A DNA stretch of 64,000 nucleotides from Luteolibacter flavescens (lineage in GTDB: Bacteria > Verrucomicrobiota > Verrucomicrobiia > Verrucomicrobiales > Akkermansiaceae). Position 1 is the stretch's first letter. Every line of letters begins with the position of its first letter. Below are positions 34,306 to 43,536 of this stretch, piece after piece. The stretch covers positions 186,001 through 250,000 of the forward strand of contig NZ_JAPDDS010000006.1 of assembly GCF_025950085.1 (NCBI RefSeq), read 5' to 3'. Below the pieces are notes generated by a model, which saw only the letters and a list, made by a program, of their open reading frames with translations, was not told the origin of the DNA and made no database searches. Made by a program: the position numbers and the translations under genes.

Positions 34306-35684
34306 AGACGCAGCGCACCATTCTCAGTCCGAGTGAATTCTCATGGTTCCAACTCTGTGAGAAAACGCTCTACGACTGGCAGATCGAGTGCCTTGAAGCC
34401 ATCGGCCTGCAGGAGCACGGCGGGCCTCCTGTCGCCATTGCCGCGGCGAACGGATCGGGGAAGACGGCCAAGGTGGTGGCGTCGGCCATCTGCTGGTTCC
34501 TGAGCCGGTATCCGCGCGGGCAGGTAGTGGTGACATCCGGCTCCTTTCGTCAGGTGGAGAAGCAGCTTTGGCCCGCGCTCCGCGTGCATCAGCGAAAATT
34601 CCCCGGATGGAATTTCCTCACCACCGAGATCAAGACGCCGGAGGGTGGCTTCGCCATCGGCTTTTCCACCGATGACGCCGGTAGGGCGGAGGGCTGGCAC
34701 CCGAAGATCAACCGGCAGACCGATCCGGTCTTCATCATCGTGGACGAGGCCAAGACGGTGCCCGATTCCGTGTTCGAGGCCTTCGACCGGTGCACGCGCG
34801 TTTTCCAACTCTGGGTCAGCTCGCCGGGCAAGCCGTGGGGGCAGTTCTACGAGGCCTTCCATGCGATGCGGAAACACTTCTGGGTCCGAAAGGTGCGGAG
34901 CGACGAGTGCCCGCACATCGACCCGGCGAAGCGGAAGCGGGACCTGGAGAAATACGGTCCGGACCATCCGGTCTACCGCTCGATGCATGATGCGGAATTC
35001 ACCGAGGATGCCGAGCGTCTCGTGCTCTCTCCCGACCTACTCACCAAGGCGCTGGACGGACAGCCGGTGCCGCACGAGGACGGCGAGGTGGTGGCCTTCT
35101 GTGACTTTGCGGCGGGCCGCGACGAGAACGTTCTGGCCGTGCGCCGGGGCAACACCGTCCGCATCGTGAAGGCGTGGGTGGAGAAGAACACCATGCAGGC
35201 CGCGCGCGAGTTCGTGCAGCTCTTCCGCCTGAATGCCCTTCACCCGGGCCAGGTGTGGGGCGATGCCGACGGCCTCGGCACGGCGATGATCGATGCGATC
35301 GAGGAGGAAGGGTTTTACATGAAGCGCTTCCACGGGGGCCAGGGCGCATCCGACCCCGACGAATACTCGAACCTCATCGGCGAGGTGTGGCACGTCGGCT
35401 GCCGCGAGATCGAGCGGGGAAGGATCAACCTCGGCGTGATCGACCCAGACACTTTCAAGCAGCTCACGACGCGGAAGAGCGAGTGGGCGGAGAACGGAAA
35501 GCTACGGGTGGAGAGCAAGGACCGGATGCGTGCCGAGGGAAGGAAGTCCCCGGACCGCGGTGACGCCATTCTCGGGGCCATCGTGTGCGGTGCCCGCCTC
35601 TCCGGTGTGGTCACCGGGCAGGCGGTCGATAGCAGCGAGGTGGAGGACTCCAACTTTGCCTCGTCCCATGTCGGGGGATGGTAA
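34302..35684 (+). CDS. terL: Terminase large subunit
   Basis: 460 residues from GTG 34302. The ATPase part has AIAAANGSGKTAKVVASAIC (Walker A, about 48-67) and TDPVFIIVDEAKTVPD (Walker B). The C-terminal nuclease part has VVAFCDFAAGRDENVLAVRR and VWGDADGLGTAMID, with the acidic residues of the RNase H fold, and SPDRGDAILGAIV near the end. It pumps and cuts phage DNA into the head. Complete and of normal length. Confidence 0.92.
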   Translation: MKTQRTILSPSEFSWFQLCEKTLYDWQIECLEAIGLQEHGGPPVAIAAANGSGKTAKVVASAICWFLSRYPRGQVVVTSGSFRQVEKQLWPALRVHQRKFPGWNFLTTEIKTPEGGFAIGFSTDDAGRAEGWHPKINRQTDPVFIIVDEAKTVPDSVFEAFDRCTRVFQLWVSSPGKPWGQFYEAFHAMRKHFWVRKVRSDECPHIDPAKRKRDLEKYGPDHPVYRSMHDAEFTEDAERLVLSPDLLTKALDGQPVPHEDGEVVAFCDFAAGRDENVLAVRRGNTVRIVKAWVEKNTMQAAREFVQLFRLNALHPGQVWGDADGLGTAMIDAIEEEGFYMKRFHGGQGASDPDEYSNLIGEVWHVGCREIERGRINLGVIDPDTFKQLTTRKSEWAENGKLRVESKDRMRAEGRKSPDRGDAILGAIVCGARLSGVVTGQAVDSSEVEDSNFASSHVGGW

Positions 35685-35742
35685 CCGGGACCACTCCACA
35701 TCGTGGATACCGGGAGATGACGGGCGCACGGTGTGATGCGTC

Positions 35743-36198
35743 ATGAACGAAACCAGTTCCCCACACTCCAATCAGACGCAGCTCAATGGTGAGCTGATCT
35801 CGGTGGTGCCGCCGCTCTGGCGCTCACAGCTTGTCCGCGTGCTCGAAGTGCTTGGCGTGGTCGCCATGTTCCTCGGCGGCGCGGAATTCCTCAGCTTGTT
35901 GAATTCTTTGCCCGATGGCGTGGCCCCGCAGTGGGCATTCCTCATCGGCGGAGTCGTTAACAAGTCAGCACGGCCTGCCATCGAGTTCTTCGGCGACTGG
36001 TTCGATGACGGCGAGCTGAACAAGTCGTTCAAGATCGGCCCGACGGTCGGACTGATCGCCGTGCTGTGCGCTCTCTCCGTCGGCCTCACCTCGTGCCAAC
36101 ACCTGGCAGGCACGCAGATCGGCTTCGACGAGAACGGGGCGCTGGTGGTGACCCCGCCGACGAAGCCCGTCGTGATCCCGCTGCAGGACGGCAAGTAA
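35743..36198 (+). CDS. Holin-like membrane protein with internal lipobox
   Basis: 151 residues with two hydrophobic regions: about 30-55 (VLEVLGVVAMFLGGAEFLSL) and 100-122 (VGLIAVLCALSVGLTSCQHL). The second ends in LTSC, which fits a lipoprotein signal. The C-terminus is short and polar. Position directly before the amidase indicates a lysis role as a holin. A holin joined to a spanin-like lipoprotein tail is an unusual possibility. Topology is inferred from hydrophobicity only. Confidence 0.6.
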   Translation: MNETSSPHSNQTQLNGELISVVPPLWRSQLVRVLEVLGVVAMFLGGAEFLSLLNSLPDGVAPQWAFLIGGVVNKSARPAIEFFGDWFDDGELNKSFKIGPTVGLIAVLCALSVGLTSCQHLAGTQIGFDENGALVVTPPTKPVVIPLQDGK

Positions 36199-36323
36199 GC
36201 CCGCGCCGCAGCACCTTTCCTTTCCAACCAAGCGAACCGCGGCCGGCCCTGCCCGCATCCAAACGAACGCCTCCCCCGACGGCCGGAACCAGGGGGAGGC
36301 GAAACCTTTTCCACGATCCCTCC

Positions 36324-36881
36324 ATGTCCACGAAGACCATCATCATCGATCCCGGGCACGGGATGAGCAACCGGCGGTCCGGAGTGTTCGATCCCGGAGC
36401 CGTCGCCGCCGGAGTGCGGGAGGCCGACATCGCGCTCGACTGGACCAACGAGCTGCGCGGCATCCTCCAGGCAGCCGGGCACAAGGTGGTGCGGACGCGC
36501 AGGGATCATGCTGACCCGGCCCCGGTTGGGAAGCGGGCGGGCATCGCGAAGCAGTATGGCGGGGAGGTAATGATTTCCTTCCACTGCAACTGCGCCGACG
36601 GCCGGGCGCACGGCACGGAGACCTTCTACAGGGGCGATGGGAACCGCGCTATGGCGGCCAAGCTCAACGAGGCGGTAGCGGAAGTGCTGGGGACGAAATC
36701 TCGCGGCGCGAAGACAGAGGCGCAGAGCCAGCATTCCTCGCTGGCCGTGCTTTCATTCAAGCAGTGCTACCTGGTCGAACTTGGCTTTATCGACAATTCG
36801 AACGACCGGGTGAAAATGCTGGATGCCGGGCTGCGCCGGAAGGCGTGCGAGGCGCTGGCGAAAATCCTTACCTCATCTTGA
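36324..36881 (+). CDS. N-acetylmuramoyl-L-alanine amidase (endolysin)
   Basis: 185 residues with the Amidase_3 signature: TIIIDPGHGMSNRRSGVFDP (zinc His), READIALDWTNELRGIL (zinc Glu), MISFHCNCADG (zinc His) and the catalytic Glu in CYLVELGFIDN. It cleaves the amide bond between N-acetylmuramic acid and the stem peptide to release phage from the host. There is no signal peptide, so exit through the preceding holin-like protein is expected. Confidence 0.9.
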   Translation: MSTKTIIIDPGHGMSNRRSGVFDPGAVAAGVREADIALDWTNELRGILQAAGHKVVRTRRDHADPAPVGKRAGIAKQYGGEVMISFHCNCADGRAHGTETFYRGDGNRAMAAKLNEAVAEVLGTKSRGAKTEAQSQHSSLAVLSFKQCYLVELGFIDNSNDRVKMLDAGLRRKACEALAKILTSS

Positions 36882-36883
36882 TC

Positions 36884-37147
36884 ATGGAAGTCCCACTTGG
36901 CTGGTTCTTGGCAACCATTGCTGCCTTGTCCGGGTGTATCTGCACCTTGGCGGGGATCATCTTCAGCTCGCTCAATGCCCGGATAACCTCGCAGTCGCGG
37001 GTGATCACTGATCAGGCGGTCCAGATGGAAGGATTGCGGAAGGACATTGAGCGGCTATCCGCAGGGTGCGGCGCTGCGTCCTGTCTGTGGGTCCATCGGA
37101 GACCTGCGATCATCGTTCCGCCGAGTGTATCGCCACCGGAGGCATAA
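36884..37147 (+). CDS. Small membrane/coiled-coil lysis-associated protein
   Basis: 87 residues from ATG 36884, two bases after the amidase. One membrane helix ([20 protein letters not shown]) is followed by a polar coiled-coil helix ([20 protein letters not shown]). This topology is like Rz-type inner-membrane spanins or XhlA-type proteins. The Cys- and Pro-rich tail is not typical. Role in lysis inferred from position and shape. Confidence 0.6.
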   Translation: MEVPLGWFLATIAALSGCICTLAGIIFSSLNARITSQSRVITDQAVQMEGLRKDIERLSAGCGAASCLWVHRRPAIIVPPSVSPPEA

Positions 37148-37307
37148 TATGCGGATGGCAATGACGGCGGTGAAAAGGTCGCATGCCATGCATCGGGGTT
37201 CGGATCGCTGCACAGCAAAAGCCGATCCTAGCAAGGACAATCGGGAATATCGGCATCTTGAATCAGTTCGGGTTGCTCCACCCATTCTGAGCCTCCCTAT
37301 TGGGCGG

Positions 37308-38480
37308 ATGAATTCGACACCGCCCCCAATGGGAATGATCCGAGCCTTCTTTTCCATGGAGTCAGCCTCAGGGCTGATTCTCATGGCTGTGGCGGCAATG
37401 GCACTTGTCGTGGCCAATTCGGCATTCGCGCCCTCCTATTTTGGGATTCTAAACAGCTATGCGGGTGGTCTAAGCATTCTTCATTGGATCAACGACGGAC
37501 TGATGGCGGTCTTCTTTCTTCTTGTGGGTCTGGAGATCAAACGGGAACTTCTTGAGGGCGAGCTTTCCACGTGGCAGCGCCGAGCGTTGCCGGGCTTTGC
37601 GGCCCTGGGGGGCATGATCGTGCCGGGAGCGGTCTACTACGCATGCAATCTTGCAGAGGGAGGGCAGGCGAGAGGATGGGCGATCCCCACAGCTACAGAC
37701 ATCGCCTTCGCGCTGGGGGTGCTTGCCTTGTTGGGATCGCGAGCTCCCGTATCGCTGAAGATTTTCCTCACTGCTCTGGCAATCATTGATGACCTCGGAG
37801 CGGTATTGATCATCGCGATTTTCTACACGAATGAGATCGATCTTCGTTTCTTGGGAGGCGCTGCAGCCACATTAGGTGTCCTTGGTCTGCTAAACTACCG
37901 AAATGTTACCTGGCTGAGCATCTATTGCGCACTGGGAATCGTGCTTTGGGCATGCCTTCTGAAATCCGGAGTCCATGCGACCCTCGCCGGCGTCCTACTA
38001 GCTCTCACCATTCCGCTTCGGTTATCGGCACAGGCCACAATCCAACCGCCTCTGAAGCGTCTGGAACACTCAATTCATCCATTCGTGGGTTTCCTCGTAA
38101 TTCCGATTTTTGGATTCGCGAATGCCGGCGTTTCCCTGACAGGATTCAGTCTCCCGGCGCTCGGTGAACCGGTATCCCTCGGCGTCGCCCTCGGCCTTTT
38201 TGCGGGAAAGCAGGTGGGCGTTTTTCTTGCCTCTGCTATAGCAATCAAGGCGGGCATTGCACGCCTTCCTGACGGAGCCAACTGGCGGCAGCTCTACGGT
38301 GTGTGCGCCCTTTGCGGGATTGGATTCACCATGAGCCTGTTCATAGGCCTTCTGGCATTCGATGCTCCGGATATTCAGAATCAAGTGAAGCTCGGCGTAA
38401 TGATTGGGTCGGCAGCGTCGGCGATCCTTGGTGCTGCTCTGCTGATTCCCAAGCGAGGCACTGATTTTAAGTTAAGATGA
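37308..38480 (+). CDS. nhaA: Na+/H+ antiporter NhaA carried by the prophage
   Basis: 390 residues from ATG 37308; ATG ten codons later is also possible. Similarity to NhaA is extensive: [40 protein letters not shown] with the ion-binding Asp, [20 protein letters not shown] with the paired Asp, [20 protein letters not shown] and [12 protein letters not shown]. About eleven to twelve membrane helices are expected. It exchanges Na+ for protons and aids salt and alkaline-pH tolerance. Base composition is lower in GC than phage structural genes. It opens the cargo block between lysis and portal genes. Confidence 0.93.
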   Translation: MNSTPPPMGMIRAFFSMESASGLILMAVAAMALVVANSAFAPSYFGILNSYAGGLSILHWINDGLMAVFFLLVGLEIKRELLEGELSTWQRRALPGFAALGGMIVPGAVYYACNLAEGGQARGWAIPTATDIAFALGVLALLGSRAPVSLKIFLTALAIIDDLGAVLIIAIFYTNEIDLRFLGGAAATLGVLGLLNYRNVTWLSIYCALGIVLWACLLKSGVHATLAGVLLALTIPLRLSAQATIQPPLKRLEHSIHPFVGFLVIPIFGFANAGVSLTGFSLPALGEPVSLGVALGLFAGKQVGVFLASAIAIKAGIARLPDGANWRQLYGVCALCGIGFTMSLFIGLLAFDAPDIQNQVKLGVMIGSAASAILGAALLIPKRGTDFKLR

Positions 38481-38706
38481 TCTCGTCGCCCGCGAATTGA
38501 TCAGTTCATTCTAAATAGAATAGTTTTCGGGCAATCTGCGTGACGGCATGGCGCGTTCCGTGCGGTTCGCCCGAGTGAATACTGACACAACGGAGAGCGA
38601 ACTTATACGGGTCTAGGCAGATCTGCTTTTTTGGATGTGTGGCATTCTTCTAGCGAGACCCTCTGATCCTCCCCTGACGACATGGGCGGAAAATCACTAT
38701 ACTCCA
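38481..38706. promoter_or_regulatory. Promoter region of the ferritin-like cargo gene
   Basis: An A+T-rich gap of 226 bp with a 14-bp palindrome, ATTCTAAATAGAAT, at 38508-38521. It could be an operator for the ferritin-like gene. No coding sequence was recognised. Confidence 0.4.
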
Positions 38707-39648
38707 ATGAACGAGAACGTCCGTGAAATGAGCCCCATCACCCTCGATACGGTTGACGGCCGTCGCACCTTCCTCCGCCGCCTCAGCATGCTGGGAATCG
38801 GTGGCGCCGGCATTGTCGCTGCACCTTTCGCCAAGGCCGATCCCCGGCCGACGCCTTACAACAAGAAGGCGCGGACAGATGCCGCCGTGCTCAATTTCGC
38901 GTTGAACCTGGAATACCTCGAAGCCGAGTACTATCTGCGCGGCACTACCGGTCTTGGACTGGAGGGCGCTGTCATCGGCACCGATGGAGCAGGCACCGAG
39001 GGTGCCGTCACGGTGAAGCAGAATCCGAAGGTTGTATTCTCGACTCCGGCGGTCGAACAGTATGCGAACGAGATCGCGATCGATGAAGCCAACCATGTGC
39101 GCTTCCTCCGCGAAGTGCTCGGCGCATCGAAGTATGACCAGGTGGCACGGCCGCAGATCGATTTGTTGAACAGCTTTAACACGCTCGGCACGCTGCTGGG
39201 CCTGGAATCCTTCGACCCCTTCGCCAATGAAGTGAATTTCCTTCTCGGAGCATTCATCTTCGAGGACGTCGGTGTCACGGCCTACAAGGGGGCGAGCCCT
39301 CTTCTGACCAACAAGGTCTATCTGGAGGCTGCTGCCGGTATCCTCGGTGTGGAAGCCTACCATGCCGGCTCGATCCGCACGCTGCTCTACAGCCTGGGAA
39401 CCGATGTCCAGAACACCGCGAACGCCATCTCCGATATCCGCGCTTCCCTCGACAATCTCGCCTCTCCCAGCACTCCAAAGCTGGACCAGGGGATCAGGTT
39501 GAACAACGTGGCCAATATCGTGCCCGCAGATGGGAACTCCGTGGCATTCAGCCGCACCACGCGTCAGGTGCTCAATATCGTCTATGGTGCACCCAATGCG
39601 ACCTCCGGGCTCTTCTTCCCGGCTGGGTTGAACGGAAGCATCCGGTAA
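38707..39648 (+). CDS. Tat-exported ferritin-like (PCC13-62 type) protein
   Basis: 313 residues from ATG 38707. [20 protein letters not shown] is a twin-arginine signal. The mature part has the ferritin-like helices [38 protein letters not shown] and [20 protein letters not shown], with Glu and His of a di-metal site, as in the desiccation-related PCC13-62 family. Such proteins are linked to oxidative and desiccation stress. A phage-carried copy next to nhaA suggests lysogen stress tolerance. Substrate and activity are inferred. Confidence 0.87.
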   Translation: MNENVREMSPITLDTVDGRRTFLRRLSMLGIGGAGIVAAPFAKADPRPTPYNKKARTDAAVLNFALNLEYLEAEYYLRGTTGLGLEGAVIGTDGAGTEGAVTVKQNPKVVFSTPAVEQYANEIAIDEANHVRFLREVLGASKYDQVARPQIDLLNSFNTLGTLLGLESFDPFANEVNFLLGAFIFEDVGVTAYKGASPLLTNKVYLEAAAGILGVEAYHAGSIRTLLYSLGTDVQNTANAISDIRASLDNLASPSTPKLDQGIRLNNVANIVPADGNSVAFSRTTRQVLNIVYGAPNATSGLFFPAGLNGSIR

Positions 39649-40030
39649 GTTTCGACAGTTGTTCGGTTAGCTAAATCGGAAGGCACCATGGCTCACGCTG
39701 TGGTGCTTTTCAGTTTTCCGCAGTTTGGAAAACCTCAAGTCGATACGAAGTTCACCATGCAAATACTTCCTAGGGAAATAGGACAACGTTGAGCCCCCCT
39801 CCACCCAGAGGGGGGCTCTATGTCGGAATCCTACATGGGCCTGGGGTCCACAAGGATTCCTATCACCGTACGCTGTCTGTGAGCATCGACGGGCGAGCCT
39901 CCTTCGCACACCCGCCGACCCAAACTCACCATGTCCCAGTAAGCCGACAATTGAGTGCGTGCCACCGAAGGAATAGTCAGAGGAGAATTTTTCTTCTATC
40001 TCCCTCTTGTGGTCGCATCGCCGAGAATTT
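39649..40030. other. Non-coding stretch with a GC hairpin
   Basis: About 380 bp with no convincing gene. GAGCCCCCCT and AGAGGGGGGCTC pair at 39791-39818 with no T run. The hairpin probably ends transcription from one or both sides. Confidence 0.45.
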
Positions 40031-40288
40031 TCATCGCGAACTGTTTCTATCGGAGAGCGTGGATGTTCGAGCTGTCTCCTTCTCAATCCATTCCTTCACG
40101 AGTTCGGCGCACTCAAGGTATTCGACGTTCGAAGCCTCGGGGAACTCCTCGTAACGCAGCTCCGTAACTCCGTCGGCCATGCGAACATATACGAGGATCT
40201 TGGCCATTTCATTTGCCCACACGGGAACGGCGGCGGTTCCTTCATGGAGGAGCTGCAGGAGGCGGGCTTTCATGAGATCGCTAATCAC
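40031..40288 (-). CDS. Small hypothetical acidic protein
   Basis: 85 residues. The middle (MAKILVYVRMADGVTELRYE, EFPEASNVEYLECAELVKEW) looks like a small alpha/beta domain. No family recognised. It lies in the cargo block, opposite in direction to the genes on both sides. Confidence 0.5.
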   Translation of the reverse strand: MISDLMKARLLQLLHEGTAAVPVWANEMAKILVYVRMADGVTELRYEEFPEASNVEYLECAELVKEWIEKETARTSTLSDRNSSR

Positions 40289-40406
40289 GTCTTAATCTTG
40301 AGGCGGTCAAAGGACGATCTGAGATCCAGGCATTAGGTTTTTCCTAAGGGCGAGATCGAAAAATTAGCGTTGAACTTTGCTTGCGGGCCGTGGCGTTTCA
40401 GTTTGC

Positions 40407-41696
40407 ATGGCGGGGATGCTTTCGAGTTCCTCTGAGGCTGCCCGGGCTCTAACCCTACAGCGCTACAACATTCTGGACACGCCCCGTGAACTTGAGTTCG
40501 ACCGCCTCGTCGAGCTGGTATCCAAGGTGTTTCATGCTCCGATCGCCTTGATCTCATTCCTTGATGGTGAACGTCAGTGGTTCAAGGCAGAGGTTGGCCT
40601 TGGAATCGATTCAACCGAAATCGGATGCTCGATCTGCCGACATGCGGTGGAATCGGACGCCCCCGTCTTCGTGATCGGCGACACGCTGCTCGATGAGAAA
40701 ACGGCGGCTAACCGGTTGGTGACCGGCGAGCCCAAGGTGCGGTTCTACGCCGGAGCCTCGTTGATCACGCATGAAGGGGTGGGCGTAGGAACCCTTTGCA
40801 TTTTGGACTACGTGCCGAGGCAGCTAGATCCCCATCAGAAGGAATTGCTGGCCAGCCTGGCCCGGCAAGTCGTTCTGATGCTGGAAGCCCGCACGCGGTT
40901 GGAGATCCGTGACCTGGAAAACAATTTTCTTCGTGGTGAAGCCGTTGTCCGGGTTGAAGAGCTTCAAGCAGCTCAGAACGAGGGAGCCGATCTGAAGGTC
41001 AAATTGGCGGAGCGCAAGGACGTCCTCGCCATTGTGACGCACGATCTTCGAAGCCCCATGACTGCAATCACGCTGGTCGGGCATCTCATGAAGGAGATGG
41101 CCGCGCGAGAGCCGTCTCCTACCATCGAGAAGCTTTCCTCCTTGTTGGTCAGTGCATCCGACGACATGAGCCGCCTCGTCGCTGACCTCACCGACATCTC
41201 CGTGATCGAACAGGGGCAGCTTCGGATGAAGTTCGAAATATTTGCCATGGCCGATCTGGTGGAGAGCCTGAAGTTGAGCCACGCGATGCTTGCGGAGGAC
41301 GCGGGCGTACTGCTGAGGTTCGATCTGCCAGAGGTGTTTTCCCTGATGCTCAAGGGCGATCCCTATCGATTGCGGCAGGCGCTCAGCAACCTGGTGGGCA
41401 ACGCGATCAGATACACCCCAAAGGGCGAGACGATTGCCATCGGCTTCAACCGGTCGCACGAGGGCTTTTCCATTACAGTCACCAATCCGGGCGTGGGAAT
41501 TGCGCCGGAGTCCTTGGACAGGATCTTCGACCACTTCTGGAGCGAGGGTACAGGGCTGAAGCGCGGGCGAGGCATAGGACTGTCGATTGCTCGCGCCGTT
41601 GCCCGGGGCCACGGAGGGGAGATTTCCGTTTCGAGTGAAGTCGGCGGGCTCACCACCTTCAAGATGACGATTCCCAGCCGCGGGATCTCAGATTGA
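40407..41696 (+). CDS. GAF-domain sensor histidine kinase (cargo)
   Basis: 429 residues from ATG 40407. Residues about 10-165 are a GAF domain (YNILDTPRELEFDRLVELVS, ICRHAVESDAPVFVIGDTLL, GVGTLCILD). A helix leads to the H-box LAIVTHDLRSPMTAITLVGH (phospho-His, about 213) and an HATPase domain (LRQALSNLVGNAIRYTPKGE; GVGIAPESLDRIFDHFWSEG; GRGIGLSIARAVARGHGGEI). There is no membrane segment, so it senses a cytoplasmic signal. No response regulator is encoded next to it. A clean terminator follows. Confidence 0.9.
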   Translation: MAGMLSSSSEAARALTLQRYNILDTPRELEFDRLVELVSKVFHAPIALISFLDGERQWFKAEVGLGIDSTEIGCSICRHAVESDAPVFVIGDTLLDEKTAANRLVTGEPKVRFYAGASLITHEGVGVGTLCILDYVPRQLDPHQKELLASLARQVVLMLEARTRLEIRDLENNFLRGEAVVRVEELQAAQNEGADLKVKLAERKDVLAIVTHDLRSPMTAITLVGHLMKEMAAREPSPTIEKLSSLLVSASDDMSRLVADLTDISVIEQGQLRMKFEIFAMADLVESLKLSHAMLAEDAGVLLRFDLPEVFSLMLKGDPYRLRQALSNLVGNAIRYTPKGETIAIGFNRSHEGFSITVTNPGVGIAPESLDRIFDHFWSEGTGLKRGRGIGLSIARAVARGHGGEISVSSEVGGLTTFKMTIPSRGISD

Positions 41697-41700
41697 AATG

Positions 41701-41730
41701 AAGCCCCCGCGGTCGCCACCGCGGGGGCTT
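41701..41730 (+). terminator. Strong hairpin terminator after the kinase gene
   Basis: AAGCCCCCGCGGT pairs perfectly with ACCGCGGGGGCTT over a four-base CGCC loop. Only a weak T stretch follows. It starts four bases after the kinase stop. Confidence 0.75.
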
Positions 41731-41859
41731 GTGTCATCACCCAGGCGATCCTCCCAGATCCAGCCCGGTAGCACTCATGACACAGGTTGAAGCGTCGTCG
41801 GCTCGATAAAGTTTCTTTGCCGTGGATGGGAGAATTCCGAAGGGATCGTTCGGGAAAAC

Positions 41860-42141
41860 CTATGTGATACCACTTGTGGGTTCGCTCTGATCGGTGAGCA
41901 AGTAGGTTTTGCCGTCCTTCTGGCGCTCCAGCAGCCCGCGATCCACCAACCGGGAAAGACGATTCGAAACCATCACGCGGGTGGTGTGAGGGATGGGGGC
42001 TCGTCGGCCCATCGCCTTTCCGCTTCGCCGCGGGTGGCCATGCAGCTCCTGATAGATCAATTCGGATGAGCAGGTCCCGCCATGCCGCGATGCCAGATCG
42101 AGGATCGCCTTTTGCTGTGAGCTGAGTCGTAAACGGTTCAC
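41860..42141 (-). CDS. Winged-helix transcription regulator (cargo)
   Basis: 93 residues. LSSQQKAILDLASRHGGTCS, ELIYQELHGH and VSNRLSRLVDRGLLERQKDG then TYLL describe a winged helix of the MarR/PadR-like size. It faces the kinase gene. It may be a regulator of the cargo genes; no target site was recognised. Confidence 0.65.
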   Translation of the reverse strand: MNRLRLSSQQKAILDLASRHGGTCSSELIYQELHGHPRRSGKAMGRRAPIPHTTRVMVSNRLSRLVDRGLLERQKDGKTYLLTDQSEPTSGIT

Positions 42142-42633
42142 GGTTTAACTTGGGCTGCGGAGCGAGATCTAACGATTTTGTGAACTTCTTGCATCAACTG
42201 ACTTTATGTGTTCAATGGGCTTTCCCCCCCCTTGTGTGACGCTGGCTTGTGTGTGCGCCAGTCCGAGGTGCCCTCTCCAGGCGACGGAGAGGGCACCGAC
42301 GAAAGGTGCGCCCTCTCCGCGAACGGAAAGGGCGACGGGGAGGGCGGTCGTCGAGGCAGCATTCGATGTGCTAGCTATTCGGACCGTGTTTTCCAAAAGG
42401 CATGCAGGAACCCAGGAGCAAAGCCCGCTGCATACCGTCAATTTGACGGGGGGAGCTTACACAATGCACGGCAGCGCACATGCATTAATCGCGCGTCCGA
42501 TTGTAAAGCGGCGAAAAAGAGCCCCCGCAGGGACAGACCCGCGGGGGCTCTTGTCGGCACGCGGAGCAGCCCCCCGACTGTCCCAGATGCATGCGCTGAC
42601 GCTCCAGATTAGCTTGGAAACCTAAAATTTCTA
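42142..42633. other. Non-coding stretch with three GC-rich hairpins
   Basis: About 490 bp with no convincing gene. GGTGCCCTCTCC/GGAGAGGGCACC (42267-42297) is followed by a related hairpin GCCCTCTCCG/CGGAAAGGGC (42310-42333), and GAGCCCCCGC/GCGGGGGCTC lies at 42519-42550. The last resembles the terminator behind the kinase. The first two look like a tandem duplication. Confidence 0.5.
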
Positions 42634-43002
42634 TCAAAAAAGTGTCGAGAGGGCAGGGTCGATGAGGATCGCCTCGCGCTGCGCCGGCCAGATCTGAAGA
42701 GCAGCCCTTAAGAGCACCCGTGCACGCCTTTCATCACCGCGCAAAAGGTGGATCGCGGCGAGTTGCTGGAGGACCCCGGCCGAGTAGGCGGCGTCCTGCT
42801 CGTTGCCCGTTCCCAACATGACAGCGAGAGTCTCGGTCATGTCCCATGCCTCCATGGCCAAGGCACACCTGAGACGGACCCGCATGATCGGAAAGGTGGT
42901 CCGCATGCTCGGAGGAAGATCCTCAATGAAGTCCCACGCCTCGTAATGGAGCCCGAGCTCGGCGTAGCCCTCTGCTTCAGCGACGACGGCATCCTTTTCC
43001 AT
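42634..43002 (-). CDS. TPR-like protein of a Verrucomicrobiota-type family
   Basis: 122 residues. EGYAELGLHYEAWDFIEDLP and PIMRVRLRCALAMEAWDMTE followed by a second helical pair (GVLQQLAAIHLLRGDERRAR, VLLRAALQIWP) form two to three TPR-like repeats. It is a relative of the frame at 7464-7796 in the host flank. It starts one base after the upstream gene stops, so they form a pair. It probably serves protein-protein contact; function unknown. Confidence 0.75.
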   Translation of the reverse strand: MEKDAVVAEAEGYAELGLHYEAWDFIEDLPPSMRTTFPIMRVRLRCALAMEAWDMTETLAVMLGTGNEQDAAYSAGVLQQLAAIHLLRGDERRARVLLRAALQIWPAQREAILIDPALSTLF

Positions 43003-43003
43003 C

Positions 43004-43414
43004 TCAGCGGATTGCCTGTTCCCAGAGGAAGAACTCGTAGCGTAGAGAGTCCACGGTAGTGAGCCGGTCTTCGCTGTCGGCTTCGTCGAAATCGGCTTCC
43101 ACGAGCACGGACCCTTTCAGAAGTCCCTGGCGCTCACGTCCCATCTCCGTGCCATGGGGATTCACGCCGGCAAGGCGCTCCTCAAACATGACGCTGATAT
43201 CCACGTGCAGCGGGAGCACGACTTCTCTAGGAAGGTATGTATTCAGCTCAGACAGCTCGCAAGTAGCCACGGTTAGGGTGGTCTGAGTCATATCGTCGTC
43301 AAAGGCGACAACCGTGGAACCAATGCGATGATGGCGGAGGAACTCAATCAAACTTCCCCGGAATTCGTCCGTGCGGATCAGCCACTGGATGGGCTGCTTT
43401 TCGAATGCGCTCAT
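43004..43414 (-). CDS. Hypothetical cargo protein paired with the TPR-like gene
   Basis: 136 residues from ATG 43412-43414. Mixed alpha/beta composition (IQWLIRTDEFRGSLIEFLRH, GSTVVAFDDDMTQTTLTVAT), no signal or membrane segment. No family recognised. Translation is probably coupled to the TPR-like gene just downstream. Confidence 0.65.
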   Translation of the reverse strand: MSAFEKQPIQWLIRTDEFRGSLIEFLRHHRIGSTVVAFDDDMTQTTLTVATCELSELNTYLPREVVLPLHVDISVMFEERLAGVNPHGTEMGRERQGLLKGSVLVEADFDEADSEDRLTTVDSLRYEFFLWEQAIR

Positions 43415-43536
43415 GGGCCGGATATATCGAATGAAAATCCGTTTGGGTCAATTTCCAGCCTGCTTGTGGAGCCCTGGAAGGCCGGGACCAGTCATGCGAA
43501 CCGACAGGCGCTTGATGGGGCGGCAGGCTGCAGGGC

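Noticed and set aside
42267-42550. CRISPR-like array
   Set aside because: The repeats are two or three imperfect hairpins without equal spacers; no cas genes are nearby.
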